Shown: piece after piece, positions 7,045-15,860 of the stretch
Position numbering within the stretch: position 1 is the first letter of the stretch
How the letters are laid out: each line of letters starts with the position of its first letter
Assembly: GCA_965242495.1 (NCBI GenBank)
Contig: OZ251446.1
Span: 3,472,001 to 3,536,000, forward strand
Length of the DNA stretch: 64,000 bases
Source: CBDESN01 sp965242495
GTDB lineage: Bacteria > Pseudomonadota > Alphaproteobacteria > MPNO01
Reading direction: 5' to 3'
Translations under genes and position numbers: made by a program
The notes under the pieces: generated by a model
Told to the model about the DNA's origin: nothing
The model's database searches: none
The model's input: the letters and a program-made list of their open reading frames with translations, nothing else

Positions 7045-7998
7045 TTACGCGGCGGACCTGCGCAGCTTCGCGGCGAGCGCCGGGTGGTCCAGCACCAGGG
7101 CCAGTAGCCCCTCCGTCGAAAGCGCGTTGTTGTAATCCCCGACGAACTCGCCCCCGTCGCGGGTGAACCGCGACCGGCGCCAACGCCCGCCGGGCCGATT
7201 CCGGGACGCGATCACGATCTTCGCGCCGCCGTCGAGGACCCAGATCCGGTACCGCCGACCACCGGCCCTGACGACCTCCCCTTCGGGCTGGCCGTTGCGA
7301 AGCTCGCTATAGGCCTCGACGCGGGTGAACGCCTCCTGGTCGTCCCCGCTCACGTCGAGGGCGTCGAGAATCGCGAACGCGAGCGGGCGCTCCAGCTCCG
7401 GGGTCGATCCGCCGGACCCCTCGCACGCGGTGATCTCCCGGCTATCGACGTCAACCACCATCAGGCAGAGCGGCCGTTCCTCCCGGTCCAGCAGAACCCA
7501 CAGCGCCGTGCCTGGGCGGCGCAAATAGTGCCGCGCCCAGCGCTCTCCCTCGACGCAGTTGCCGAGCTCGCGCCCCACCCGCCGAAGGCTCCTCACCGAG
7601 CGCAGCTGCTGGAGGCCGTGCCGGTCGTCGATCCCGATGGTCCGTTCGCCCGCCTCCCGGCGCTTGTCGGCCGCCCGCTTGCCCATCCGGCTCTTCAGAC
7701 CATGCAGCTTGCGCAACCTCCCCAAGATCTCGGGGAAGCTCTGATGCCGCAGGCCTCTCACCGTCTGTTGGGCCTCCCGACGCACCGTCGGATCCTCGTG
7801 CTCTCGCGCCCGCAGCGCCTCTTCGAGCCGCAGGCAGGCGTAATACGCCCGCCGGATGGCCCGCACGCTGGCGCCCCGGCCGTCCCGGTTCTCGTTCAGA
7901 CCGAGCCAGTCTCGGCACTTCGTCTCGAACGGCCGGGTTTCGTCGTTTATATGCAGATACGCCAGCCGTTTCAATAGGTTAGGCATGGTAGGCTTCAT
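7045..7998 (-). CDS. Uncharacterised protein, weakly PcfJ-like
   Basis: A 317-aa soluble, Arg-rich protein. The only recognisable signature is mid-protein: RELGNCVEGERWARHYLRR followed by WVLLDREERPLCLMVVDVDS and ITACEGSGGSTP. This resembles the LGNCV / catalytic-like strand block of PcfJ-type proteins from plasmids and phages; the match is from memory and weak. The start is firm: AAGGAGG lies 5 bp before the ATG at 7996-7998, and a near-consensus promoter lies at 8037-8065. A hairpin terminator follows, so this is a single-gene unit inside the accessory region. Confidence 0.55.
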   Translation of the reverse strand: MKPTMPNLLKRLAYLHINDETRPFETKCRDWLGLNENRDGRGASVRAIRRAYYACLRLEEALRAREHEDPTVRREAQQTVRGLRHQSFPEILGRLRKLHGLKSRMGKRAADKRREAGERTIGIDDRHGLQQLRSVRSLRRVGRELGNCVEGERWARHYLRRPGTALWVLLDREERPLCLMVVDVDSREITACEGSGGSTPELERPLAFAILDALDVSGDDQEAFTRVEAYSELRNGQPEGEVVRAGGRRYRIWVLDGGAKIVIASRNRPGGRWRRSRFTRDGGEFVGDYNNALSTEGLLALVLDHPALAAKLRRSAA

Positions 7999-8036
7999 GA
8001 TGGCCTCCTTTTCGTATGTTCATCGTAACAATTTGT

Positions 8037-8065
8037 AATGTAATCGTTGCGATTTCCTATGTCAA
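8037..8065 (-). promoter_or_regulatory. Sigma-70-type promoter of the 317-aa gene
   Basis: On the minus strand TTGACA (8060-8065), 17-bp spacer, TACATT (8037-8042), in a locally AT-rich stretch about 40 bp before the ATG at 7998 and its strong ribosome binding site. Confidence 0.75.
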
Positions 8066-8099
8066 GCATAAAATGCGATTTGGACCGAAAAAATTACGG

Positions 8100-8129
8100 A
8101 TTCCCGTTTTCGAGCGCGTGAAGAAATCC
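8100..8129. repeat. Degenerate hybrid repeat (half palindrome + IS terminal repeat)
   Basis: ATTCCCGTTTTCG followed by AGCGCGTGAAGAAATCC, the half-palindrome/IS-end fusion also seen at 4497-4523 and 63609-63639, with two substitutions. Confidence 0.6.
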
Positions 8130-8188
8130 GGCGTATCCGCCGCGAGCCGACGGCCTCCCTCGGGCCGTCGTCGCGGCCTCCCCCTCCG

Positions 8189-8663
8189 TCATTCCCGCGA
8201 AAGCGGGAATCCACAGAAGCGGGATGCCAATATGGATTCCCGCTTTCGCGGGAATGACGAGGGGGGTGTTCGCGGAGCCTGCCCCCGGCTCGACCGGGGG
8301 AATGACGAATTGTCGGCGCATCCGCCGCGAGCCGACGGCCTCCCTTAGCCGCCATGGCGGCCCCCTTCGTCATTCCCGCGAAAGCGGGAATCCACAGAAG
8401 CGGGATACCAGTATGGATTCCCGCTTTCGCGGGAATGACGAGGGGGGTGTTCGCGGAGCCTGCCCCCGGCTCGACCGGGGGAATGACGAATTGTCGGCGT
8501 ATCCGCCGCGAGCCGATAGCCTCCCTTAGCCGCCATGGCGGCCTCCTTCGTCATTCCCGCGAAAGCGGGAATCCATGGCGGGGAATGACGGGGAGGGGGC
8601 GGGACGATGGCCTCCCTTGGCCATCATCGCAGCCCCCCTCGTCATTCCCGCGAAAGCGGGAAT
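8189..8663. repeat. Tandem array of a 181-bp unit containing paired palindromes
   Basis: The segment from 8189 is repeated from 8370 with few changes, and a partial third unit starts at 8551. Each full unit holds two 20-bp palindromes in opposite core orientation (8191-8210 and 8236-8255; 8372-8391 and 8417-8436), a GCCCCCGGCTCGACCGGGGG-type hairpin, and a conserved tail. Further single palindromes lie at 8553-8572 and 8644-8663. No gene is seen in 7999-8772 apart from this array. Confidence 0.85.
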
Positions 8664-8772
8664 CCATTTCGGACGCAGCCTTCCCGCCGCGCGAAGGCCG
8701 CCCGTCCGGCGCGGCGCGATTGAGACCGCCCGCGTTCCGTGCCATCCTGGCGGCGAAGGAGAGGGACGGCCG

Positions 8773-9255
8773 ATGAAGACCCTGCTCTCGCTCACCCTCA
8801 ACGGGCGCGCGCGCGACGACGTGGCGCCGGACAACCTGCTGCTGGTCGATTACCTGCGCGAGGTCGCGGGGCTCACCGGGACCAAGATCGGCTGCGACGG
8901 CGGCGAGTGCGGCGCCTGCACCGTCCTGATCGACGGCAAGCCCCGGCATTCCTGCCTGACGCTCGCCGCCGCCTGTTCCGGCGCCGTGGTCGAGACCATC
9001 GAGTCGCTCGAACGCAACGGCCGGCCGGCGGCGATCCAACGCGCCTTCCACGTCAAGCTCGGCGCCCAGTGCGGCTTCTGCACGCCGGGCATGATCATGG
9101 CCGCGGAGGGGCTGCTCCGCGCCGCGCCCGCCCCGGACGACGACGACATCCGCGCCGGCATGGCGGCCAACATCTGCCGCTGCACCGGCTACAACACGAT
9201 CGTCGAGGCGGTGCGCATGGCCGCGGACGAGATCGCCGCCGGGGCCGCGGCATGA
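8773..9255 (+). CDS. hcrC: 4-hydroxybenzoyl-CoA reductase, 2Fe-2S (gamma) subunit
   Basis: A 160-aa small subunit of a xanthine-oxidase-family molybdenum enzyme. The plant-type 2Fe-2S cluster uses Cys41, Cys46, Cys49 and Cys61 (GCDGGECGACTV...C). The second cluster uses Cys100 and Cys103 (CGFC) with Cys135 and Cys137 (CRC). These clusters carry electrons between the molybdenum site on HcrA and the FAD/4Fe-4S subunit HcrB. An AAGGAGAGGGA stretch precedes the ATG. The stop overlaps the hcrA start (ATGA). The specific substrate rests on the unusual third subunit downstream; the small subunit alone would only say CoxS/XdhC-like. Confidence 0.85.
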   Translation: MKTLLSLTLNGRARDDVAPDNLLLVDYLREVAGLTGTKIGCDGGECGACTVLIDGKPRHSCLTLAAACSGAVVETIESLERNGRPAAIQRAFHVKLGAQCGFCTPGMIMAAEGLLRAAPAPDDDDIRAGMAANICRCTGYNTIVEAVRMAADEIAAGAAA

Positions 9256-11627
9256 GCGCCCCGGCCCCGACCCAGACCCGGACCCGGACCCAGACCCGGG
9301 CCGAGCCCGGCCCGGTCGCCTCGATCGGCGTGCCGACGCCGCTGATCGACGGCCCGGAGAAAATCTCCGGCCGCGCCCGCTTCAGCGCCGACTTCGCCGA
9401 TCCGGCGACGCTGACCGGGCGCATCCTCCGCGCGCCCGTGGCCCACGCCCGGATCCGCGCCATCGACGCCGCCGCCGCCGAGCGCCTCCCCGGCGTCCAT
9501 GCGGTCGTCACCGGGGCCGACTGCGCCGATACGTTCGGCGTGCTGCCGATCGCGATGAACGAATGGGCGCTCGCCCGCGACCGGGTGCGCTATCGCGGCG
9601 AGGCGGTCGCCGCGGTGGCGGCCGACGACGTCCGCATCGCGCAGCAGGCGCTCGACCTGATCGTCGTCGAGTACGACGAGCTGCCGGCCTATTTCTCGCC
9701 CGAGGCCGCGCGGGCCGAGGGCGCGCTGCGGCTGCACGAGGACCGCGAAGGCAATATCGAGCGCGCGGTCGATTTCGAGATCGGCGACGTCGATGCGGGC
9801 TTCGCCGCCGCCGACTTGGCGCGGGAGGAGACCTACCGCCTCAACGAGATCTGCCAGGTCCAGAGCGAACCCCACGCGGCGCACGCCGAATACGACGCCC
9901 AGCGCGGCCGCCTGACCGTCCGCGCCAGCACCCAGGTTCCCTACTACGTCCATCTGATGCTGGCGCGCACGATGGGCATGGACAAGTCGCGGATCCGCGT
10001 CGTCAAGCCGCATATCGGCGGCGGCTTCGGCTGCCGCACCGAGACGCTGCACGTCGAGCTGGTCGCGGCGCTGCTGGCGCGCAAGGCGGGCGGGACGGTG
10101 CGCATCGTGCTGAGCCGCGAGGAGACCTTCCTCACCCATCGCGGCCGGCAGGAGACCGGGGTCCGGCTCAGGATCGGGATGACCAAGGCGGGCCGGATCA
10201 CCGCGGTCGAGTGCGAATCGGTGCAGCGCGGCGGCGCCTATTCCGGCTACGGCATCGTGACCATCCTCTACAACGGCTCCACCCTGTTCGCGATCTACGA
10301 CCTGGATGCGGTCCGCTACAAGGGCTTCCGCGTGCTCACCAACACGCCGCCGCCGGGGGCGATGCGCGGCCACGGAACCGTCAACACCCGGTTCGCCTTC
10401 GAGAGTCTGCTCAACCGGATGGCGGACGAGCTCGGCCTCGACCCGTTCGAGGTCCGCCGGCGCAACCTGCTCCGCGCGCCCTGCTTCACCGCCAACGATC
10501 TGATGGTGAACTCCTACGGCCTGCCCGAATGCCTCGACGTCGTGGAGAAGGCCAGCGGATGGCGCGACCGTCGCGGGAGGCTGGGCGCCAACCGGGCGCT
10601 GGGCATGGCCTGTTCGCACTACATCTCGGGCGCCTCCAAGCCCAAGCACTGGACCGGCGAACCGCACGCCACGGTGCATCTCAAGGTCGATTTCGACGGC
10701 TCGATCACCCTTCTGACCGGGGCCGCCGAGATCGGCCAGGGTTCGTCCACGGTGCTCGCCCAATGCGTGGCCGAGGTGCTGGGGATCGACATGGGGCGGC
10801 TCCGCGTGGTCGCGAGCGACAGCGCGATCACGCCCAAGGACAACGGCTCCTATTCGTCGCGCGTCACCTTCATGGTCGGCAACGCGGCGATCGAGGCGGC
10901 GAACAATCTCAAGACGACGCTCACGGCCGCCGCGGCCAGGGCGCTGGAGGTCCGCGTCGAGGACGTCGAATGCCTGGGCGAGGTCTACCGCGCCGGCAGC
11001 CAGGACGAGGGGCTCGGCTTCGACGAGGTGGTCATGGCCGCCCTCCGGGAGGTCGGCGCGATCACCGTCAAGGGCAACTTCGACACCATCCCCGAATCCT
11101 GGGGCGGCAAGAAGTACCGCGGCGCAGCGATCGGCGGCACCATGGCCTTCGCCTATTCGGCCCTGGTCTGCGAGGTCGCGGTCGATCCCGACACCGCCGG
11201 GATCTCGGTCGAACGGGTCTGGGTCGCCCAGGACGTGGGCAAGGCGCTCAACCCGCTCGCCGTCGAAGGCCAGATCGAAGGCTCGGTCTGGATGGGCATG
11301 GGCCAGGCGCTGACCGAGGAGACGCGCTATCACGAGGGGCTCACGATCACCGGCAACATGCTGGACTATCGGGTGCCGACGATCGTCGAATCGCCGCCGA
11401 TCGAGACCCACGTCGTCGAGAGCGACGACCCTTACGGCCCGTTCGGCGCCAAGGAGGCGGGCGAGACGTCGCTGGCCTGCTTCCTGCCGGCGTTGACCAG
11501 CGCGGTGGCCGACGCCGTCGGCGTTCGCGCCGTCGAACTGCCGCTGACCCCGGACCGGCTGATGGCGCTGCTTGAGAAGGCTTCCGGCGGCGGACGGCGC
11601 CCGAAGCCGGCGGCGGAGGCCGGCTGA
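9252..11627 (+). CDS. hcrA: 4-hydroxybenzoyl-CoA reductase, molybdopterin (alpha) subunit
   Basis: A 791-aa catalytic subunit that would remove the ring hydroxyl of 4-hydroxybenzoyl-CoA to give benzoyl-CoA. Molybdopterin-binding motifs occur in order: GGGFGCRTE (about residue 256), PPPGAMRGHG (about 366), GAAEIGQGSSTV (about 490) and GPFGAKEAGE (about 730), the last carrying the invariant Glu. The first 20 residues are a low-complexity TQTRTRTQTR stretch absent from typical members. It overlaps hcrC by 4 bp and hcrB by 1 bp, so the three are translationally coupled. No maturation gene is adjacent. Confidence 0.85.
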   Translation: MSAPAPTQTRTRTQTRAEPGPVASIGVPTPLIDGPEKISGRARFSADFADPATLTGRILRAPVAHARIRAIDAAAAERLPGVHAVVTGADCADTFGVLPIAMNEWALARDRVRYRGEAVAAVAADDVRIAQQALDLIVVEYDELPAYFSPEAARAEGALRLHEDREGNIERAVDFEIGDVDAGFAAADLAREETYRLNEICQVQSEPHAAHAEYDAQRGRLTVRASTQVPYYVHLMLARTMGMDKSRIRVVKPHIGGGFGCRTETLHVELVAALLARKAGGTVRIVLSREETFLTHRGRQETGVRLRIGMTKAGRITAVECESVQRGGAYSGYGIVTILYNGSTLFAIYDLDAVRYKGFRVLTNTPPPGAMRGHGTVNTRFAFESLLNRMADELGLDPFEVRRRNLLRAPCFTANDLMVNSYGLPECLDVVEKASGWRDRRGRLGANRALGMACSHYISGASKPKHWTGEPHATVHLKVDFDGSITLLTGAAEIGQGSSTVLAQCVAEVLGIDMGRLRVVASDSAITPKDNGSYSSRVTFMVGNAAIEAANNLKTTLTAAAARALEVRVEDVECLGEVYRAGSQDEGLGFDEVVMAALREVGAITVKGNFDTIPESWGGKKYRGAAIGGTMAFAYSALVCEVAVDPDTAGISVERVWVAQDVGKALNPLAVEGQIEGSVWMGMGQALTEETRYHEGLTITGNMLDYRVPTIVESPPIETHVVESDDPYGPFGAKEAGETSLACFLPALTSAVADAVGVRAVELPLTPDRLMALLEKASGGGRRPKPAAEAG

Positions 11628-12604
11628 TGGAATACATGCCGGCGTTCCGGCTGCACCGGCCGGCGAGCGTCGAGGAGGCCGTCGCGCTGCGCGCCGGCGA
11701 GGCCCGCGCGCGCTACCTCGCCGGCGGCACCGACATGGTGGTCAACGTCCGGCGCGGCATCGAGGACCCGGCGGCGCTGATCGACCTCACCGCGATCGGG
11801 GACATGGCCGGGATCCGGGCCGACGGGGACGGGCTCCGCATCGGTGCCGCGGTCCGCCTGGACGCGCTCGCGGGCGACGCCGCGGTGCGGCGCGACTACG
11901 CCGCCGTCGCCGCGGCCGCAGCCGCGGTCGCCGGGCCCACCCATCGCGGGTACGGCACGGTCGGCGGCAATCTGTGCCTCGACACGCGCTGCATCTACTA
12001 CAACCAGAGCGAATGGTGGCGGCGGTCGAACGACTATTGCCTCAAGCATCGCGGCGAGGTCTGCCACGTGGCCCCCGGCGGCAAGCGCTGCTTCGCGGCC
12101 TTCTCCGGCGATCTCGCCCCGGCGGCGCTGGTCCACGACGCCGGCGTCGAGCTGGCCGGCGCGGAAGGGCGCCGCCGGATCGCGCTCGCCGACCTCTATC
12201 GCGACGACGGCATGGACCATCTGGCGCTGCGGCCGGGCGAGCTCCTGGTGGCGCTCCATCTGCCGCGGGCGACCGCCGGCCTGCCGTCGGACTACGCCAA
12301 ATCGCGCATCCGGGGCTCGATCGACTTTCCCCTCGCCGGCGTCGCCGTGGCGCTCGCCCGGGCGGGCGGCGCGGTGGACCGCCTCGCGGTCGCGCTGACC
12401 GCGGTCAACCCCTGTCCGCGCAGGGTCGACGGTCTCGACGACCTCGTCGGCAAGCCGCTCGACGACGCGGCCCTCGACCGCCTGCGCGACGCCGTGCGCA
12501 GCCAGGCGCGGCCGATGAAGACCACCACCGTGGCCCCCTGGTATCGTCGGCGCGTCGTCGGCGCGCTCGCCCGCAGACTCGCCGCCGGCCTCGCCGCGGC
12601 CTGA
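11627..12604 (+). CDS. hcrB: 4-hydroxybenzoyl-CoA reductase, FAD/4Fe-4S (beta) subunit
   Basis: A 325-aa FAD-binding subunit. FAD motifs are AGGTDMVVN (residues 32-40) and TVGGNLCLD (111-119). An insertion at about 117-160 brings Cys122, Cys138, Cys146 and Cys155, matching the loop that holds the extra 4Fe-4S cluster in 4-hydroxybenzoyl-CoA reductases and absent from ordinary xanthine dehydrogenase or CO dehydrogenase medium subunits. This loop is the main reason for the HCR call. In known HCRs the cluster lets a low-potential ferredoxin drive reductive dehydroxylation. No benzoyl-CoA pathway or ligase gene is in the window. Confidence 0.85.
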   Translation: MEYMPAFRLHRPASVEEAVALRAGEARARYLAGGTDMVVNVRRGIEDPAALIDLTAIGDMAGIRADGDGLRIGAAVRLDALAGDAAVRRDYAAVAAAAAAVAGPTHRGYGTVGGNLCLDTRCIYYNQSEWWRRSNDYCLKHRGEVCHVAPGGKRCFAAFSGDLAPAALVHDAGVELAGAEGRRRIALADLYRDDGMDHLALRPGELLVALHLPRATAGLPSDYAKSRIRGSIDFPLAGVAVALARAGGAVDRLAVALTAVNPCPRRVDGLDDLVGKPLDDAALDRLRDAVRSQARPMKTTTVAPWYRRRVVGALARRLAAGLAAA

Positions 12605-12651
12605 CGGCCGGGCCGCCGGCGGCCGAAAAATCGCCGCGGCGAAACGGCGCG

Positions 12652-13392
12652 TCAGGGCTCCACCGACGCCCGCGCGACGTCGGCGCGCGCCTCGGGCTCG
12701 CCGCCGACCGAACGAGGTCTCGACGACGGTTCGAGCACCGTCCGGAACGTCAACGACAGGCGTCGTCGGCGACGTCGCTTCCCGTCGTCTTCCGTCTTGC
12801 GCCTGTCGATGCCGTGCATCCAGCGGGACCGCGCCTCGCCGGTCATGACGAGCGCCGATCCGCGCATCAACATAATCGGCTTGTCCTCGTCCCGGGTTCC
12901 CGCGACGGGACGCAATTTCATCTCCCAGTCGTCGTTCAACGAAACGGTCGCCACCGCGGCGCCGAAGCAGTTTCTGTCCGCATGCAACGCAATGCCTTGT
13001 CCCGGTTCATATTCGTTGACGATCGCTTGGTCCGGAACCCGATCGAACAATTTCGTTTCGTTATACAAGCGTTTGGCGATTTCTGCAATCCAATCCGGCA
13101 GCGGTCCCAACTTCATATCGATGGTGATCGTCCGAGCTTGGTAGTCGTATCGCCAACCGTAGTGCTGCACGCGGCGTTCCAAGTCCCTGCGCCAGCCGCC
13201 TGCGTCAATGCGCTCTATTATCGAAGATTGGTCGTTTTCATTCAGAAAGTCGGGGAAGTAATAGAGGCCGACAATATCGGTCACCTTATACATGCATCGT
13301 TCGTTCATCCCATAATTCAAATGCTTGGGCAATTGCCGCAACGGCATACGGAGCGGCGCGTCAAGCAGGAAAGCCATTTGTTCATTGGTCAT
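12652..13392 (-). CDS. AlkB-like 2-oxoglutarate/Fe(II) dioxygenase
   Basis: A 246-aa protein of the AlkB/ALKBH family, which oxidatively demethylates alkylated bases. Iron ligands are His137 and Asp139 (ALHADRNCFG) and His193 (WMHGI). The 2-oxoglutarate Arg pair is Arg211/Arg217 (RLSLTFR). YEPGQGI precedes the HxD motif as in the family. The gene starts 3 bp after the stop of the methyltransferase-like gene and is less GC-rich at its start than at its end. The fold is certain; nucleic-acid substrate is inferred. A modification or counter-modification pair is possible given the neighbour. Confidence 0.8.
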   Translation of the reverse strand: MTNEQMAFLLDAPLRMPLRQLPKHLNYGMNERCMYKVTDIVGLYYFPDFLNENDQSSIIERIDAGGWRRDLERRVQHYGWRYDYQARTITIDMKLGPLPDWIAEIAKRLYNETKLFDRVPDQAIVNEYEPGQGIALHADRNCFGAAVATVSLNDDWEMKLRPVAGTRDEDKPIMLMRGSALVMTGEARSRWMHGIDRRKTEDDGKRRRRRRLSLTFRTVLEPSSRPRSVGGEPEARADVARASVEP

Positions 13393-13395
13393 TTT

Positions 13396-14139
13396 CTATC
13401 CTTCCGCAGACAAACTGGCGTACATGTAACTGCGTCTTTCGCCAATTGTTCTAGATTTGCTGTACACACCGACTTTACGCAATATGCTCCGAAGGTTGTC
13501 ACAAGCGTCGCGAAATTTCTTCCGAGATTCTCCGCTATAAGCGTCGACCGCTACGACAATACAAGAGTTCGACGGGAACAAATTTTGAATGATGCAGGCA
13601 AAATCATCCACGGATCGAGTATTATCTTTGGTTTGAAGAAGAACATGTCCAAATGTGACCAATACGTCGCAGTTAGAGAGCTTTCTCGCGCGTAACCGCT
13701 TTTGTATATCGTCAACATCGGAATAGTTATCCATACGATTCGTTACGGATAGACGCTTCCAGAACAGATCGGCCAAATCCACCATGCTCCTTGCATGATC
13801 GTATAGCATGAAATGGAGGTTCGTTTCGTTCCGACCATGATATGCAGTCATGTAGTCAAGAACAACCCAAGAAAACAAGCCTGGACCACAGCCAATATCT
13901 ACATGAATAAGCTTTTTATTTCGATGAATGAAGTGAAATTTTTTGATTGATTCACTCAGAACATATCTATAATAATCATATCTGAAATGTTCTTTGCTGT
14001 GCTCAACTACAAATTTTCTGGTGTATCCTATGGATTTCTCTAGAGAAACGTCTTTACTTACTACATGGCTCGAAGCTGTTTCTCCATATTTCTTTGCTAT
14101 CTGGTTGAATATCTCGATATAACGATCACGTATCTGCAT
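13396..14139 (-). CDS. SAM-dependent methyltransferase-like protein, AT-rich
   Basis: A 247-aa class I methyltransferase-like protein. The SAM motif is LIHVDIGCGPGLFSW (Asp81, Gly83, Gly85, Gly87), with a following LYDHARSM strand at the expected acidic position. The N- and C-terminal parts are not recognised. It has a strong ribosome binding site (GGAGGAAG) and lies directly upstream of the AlkB-like gene. Base and codon use (AAA, ATA, TTT, AGA) is far more AT-rich than the surrounding genes, which points to recent acquisition. The substrate cannot be read from the sequence. Confidence 0.65.
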   Translation of the reverse strand: MQIRDRYIEIFNQIAKKYGETASSHVVSKDVSLEKSIGYTRKFVVEHSKEHFRYDYYRYVLSESIKKFHFIHRNKKLIHVDIGCGPGLFSWVVLDYMTAYHGRNETNLHFMLYDHARSMVDLADLFWKRLSVTNRMDNYSDVDDIQKRLRARKLSNCDVLVTFGHVLLQTKDNTRSVDDFACIIQNLFPSNSCIVVAVDAYSGESRKKFRDACDNLRSILRKVGVYSKSRTIGERRSYMYASLSAEG

Positions 14140-14557
14140 CTTTCTTCCTCCGTTTATATTCGCCCACGATATCGACTTCGCCCCATCGCGATGCCTCGCC
14201 CGGGCAGCGCCGCCGACCTTTGCTCAATATACCATCGCCATGTCGCGACGAATAGCCCTCGCACGAGATCCGATTCTCCCGTATCATCGATGGATCGACG
14301 GGCAGGGAACGCATGGACACGATAACCGGCGAGCTCACTCCCGCCGTCGATGCGCCGGCGCAGCCGCAGCTCGAGGGGCGCGGGCCGGTCCGCGAGCCGG
14401 GCGAGGTCTCGGGCGACGGCCCCGGCGGCGACGGGCCGCCGCCGCTCGGCCGCTACGACGATGCGGCGATCGGCCGGCCGCGGCGCGAAGGCGGTCGTCC
14501 GATGCCGCGGTCGTGCTATAACCGCCGGCGGCTGCAAGCCCGACGCGGGAGGTGAGA
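14140..14557. other. Intergenic, no gene seen
   Basis: This stretch separates the AT-rich pair from the amidohydrolase gene. It contains the ribosome binding site for the methyltransferase at its left edge and GC-rich sequence at its right. The plus-strand ORF at 14313-14555 is low-complexity, has no recognisable motif or ribosome binding site, and is not called. Confidence 0.5.
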
Positions 14558-15847
14558 ATGACTTCGATCCGATTCATCAACGTCAAGCTTCTCGACGGCG
14601 CCGGCGCGCCGCCGTTCGACGCCGAGGTGCTGGTCGAGGCGAACCGGATCGCCGCGGTCGAACGCGGCGGCGCGGCGGCGCCCCGGCCGGACGTCGAGGT
14701 CATCGACGGCGGCGGCGGCACGCTGATGCCGGGGCTCGCCGACTGCCACGCCCATCTGAGCTTCGCCAACGGCTACAACAACCCGGCGGAGACCGCCGAC
14801 ATCCCGCCCGAGGAGCACACGCTGCTGACGGCCGGGTTCGCGAAGCTGTATCTGGACCAGGGCTTCACCAGCTGCTTCGGCGGGGCCGCGGCGAAGCAGC
14901 GGATCGACGTAGCCATCCGCAACGCGATCGACGCCGGCGACATCCCGGGCCCCCGCTTTCTCGCCGCCGGCCTGCAGATCAGCCCGACCAGCGGCTTCGG
15001 CGACGAACGGTCGTCGCATTACGACAACGGCGCGGCGCTGTGGGCGCGGGTCTGCGACGGCCCGGACGAGTTCCGGCGCGTGGCCCGCGAGGCCTGCCGC
15101 GACGGCGTGGACGTGATCAAGATCATCCCTTCCGCCTCGGCGCTCGACTGGGGGCGGCATCCGCTCGACGAGGACACCGTGATGACCGACGAGGAGGTCG
15201 CGGCGGTGACCGGCGTCGCCAGGGAGCGTCATCGGCGCGTCGCCGCGCATGCGCGCAGCGCGGAATCGGTCAAGATGTGCGTCCGTCACGGCGTCGACAT
15301 GATCTATCACGCGACGCTGGCCGACGAGGAGGCCAGGGACATGCTGGAAGCCAACAAGGACCGGCTGTTCGTGGGCCCCGCGATCGGGCTGCCGGCGTCG
15401 CGGCTCGATCAGGACGCCGGCCTCCGCAGCGGCCCGCATGCGACCCCCACGGCGCGGCTCGAGGCCGAGATCGAGACCACGAGCGAATGCATGCGCGACC
15501 TCCACAAGCGCGGCGTGCGCGTGGTCACCGGCGGCGATTACGGGTTCTCCTCCAACCCGCACGGCCGCAACGCGCGCGACATCGAGCATTTCGTCGAGCT
15601 GATCGGGATGAGCCCGATGGAGGCGATCTGCGCCGCAACGGCCCATGCCGGCGACATGATGGGGCTTCCGGGCGAGCTGGGGCTGGTCCGCGAGGGCTAT
15701 CTCGCCGACCTGCTGCTGGTCGACGGCGACCCGCTCGCCGACGTGCGCATCCTGCAGGACGCCGACCGGCTGACCGCGATCATGAAGGACGGCGTCCTGC
15801 ACAAACGCCCGGCGGCCGCGCCGGCTTGGCGCCAGGCGGCGGAATAA
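14558..15847 (+). CDS. Metal-dependent amidohydrolase (imidazolonepropionase/prolidase-like)
   Basis: A 429-aa cytosolic amidohydrolase-superfamily enzyme. The first metal motif is DCHAHLSF, the bridging Lys is probably in VIKIIPSAS, later metal His residues are in VAAHARS and IYHATLADE, and the metal Asp is in VTGGDYGF. The C-terminal GLVREGYLADLLLVDGDPL is the usual small beta domain closing the fold. The substrate is not determined; members hydrolyse cyclic amides, dipeptides or carbamates. ATG 14558 is preceded by GGGAGG (14547-14552). It stands alone and converges on the 145-aa gene. Confidence 0.75.
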   Translation: MTSIRFINVKLLDGAGAPPFDAEVLVEANRIAAVERGGAAAPRPDVEVIDGGGGTLMPGLADCHAHLSFANGYNNPAETADIPPEEHTLLTAGFAKLYLDQGFTSCFGGAAAKQRIDVAIRNAIDAGDIPGPRFLAAGLQISPTSGFGDERSSHYDNGAALWARVCDGPDEFRRVAREACRDGVDVIKIIPSASALDWGRHPLDEDTVMTDEEVAAVTGVARERHRRVAAHARSAESVKMCVRHGVDMIYHATLADEEARDMLEANKDRLFVGPAIGLPASRLDQDAGLRSGPHATPTARLEAEIETTSECMRDLHKRGVRVVTGGDYGFSSNPHGRNARDIEHFVELIGMSPMEAICAATAHAGDMMGLPGELGLVREGYLADLLLVDGDPLADVRILQDADRLTAIMKDGVLHKRPAAAPAWRQAAE

Positions 15848-15860
15848 CCGCCGGCCGCGT

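Noticed and set aside
8189..8663. CRISPR-like regular repeats
   Set aside because: Units are 181 bp and near-identical throughout, without short variable spacers or cas genes; a tandem duplication explains them. The same holds for 20306-20978.
9189..11411. 740-codon ORF on the minus strand opposite hcrA
   Set aside because: Antisense shadow of a GC-rich gene; His/Asp/Arg-rich composition, no family motif, and hcrA on the plus strand has all molybdopterin motifs.
14313..14555. 80-codon plus-strand ORF upstream of the amidohydrolase
   Set aside because: Pro/Gly/Arg-rich, no ribosome binding site, no conserved motif.
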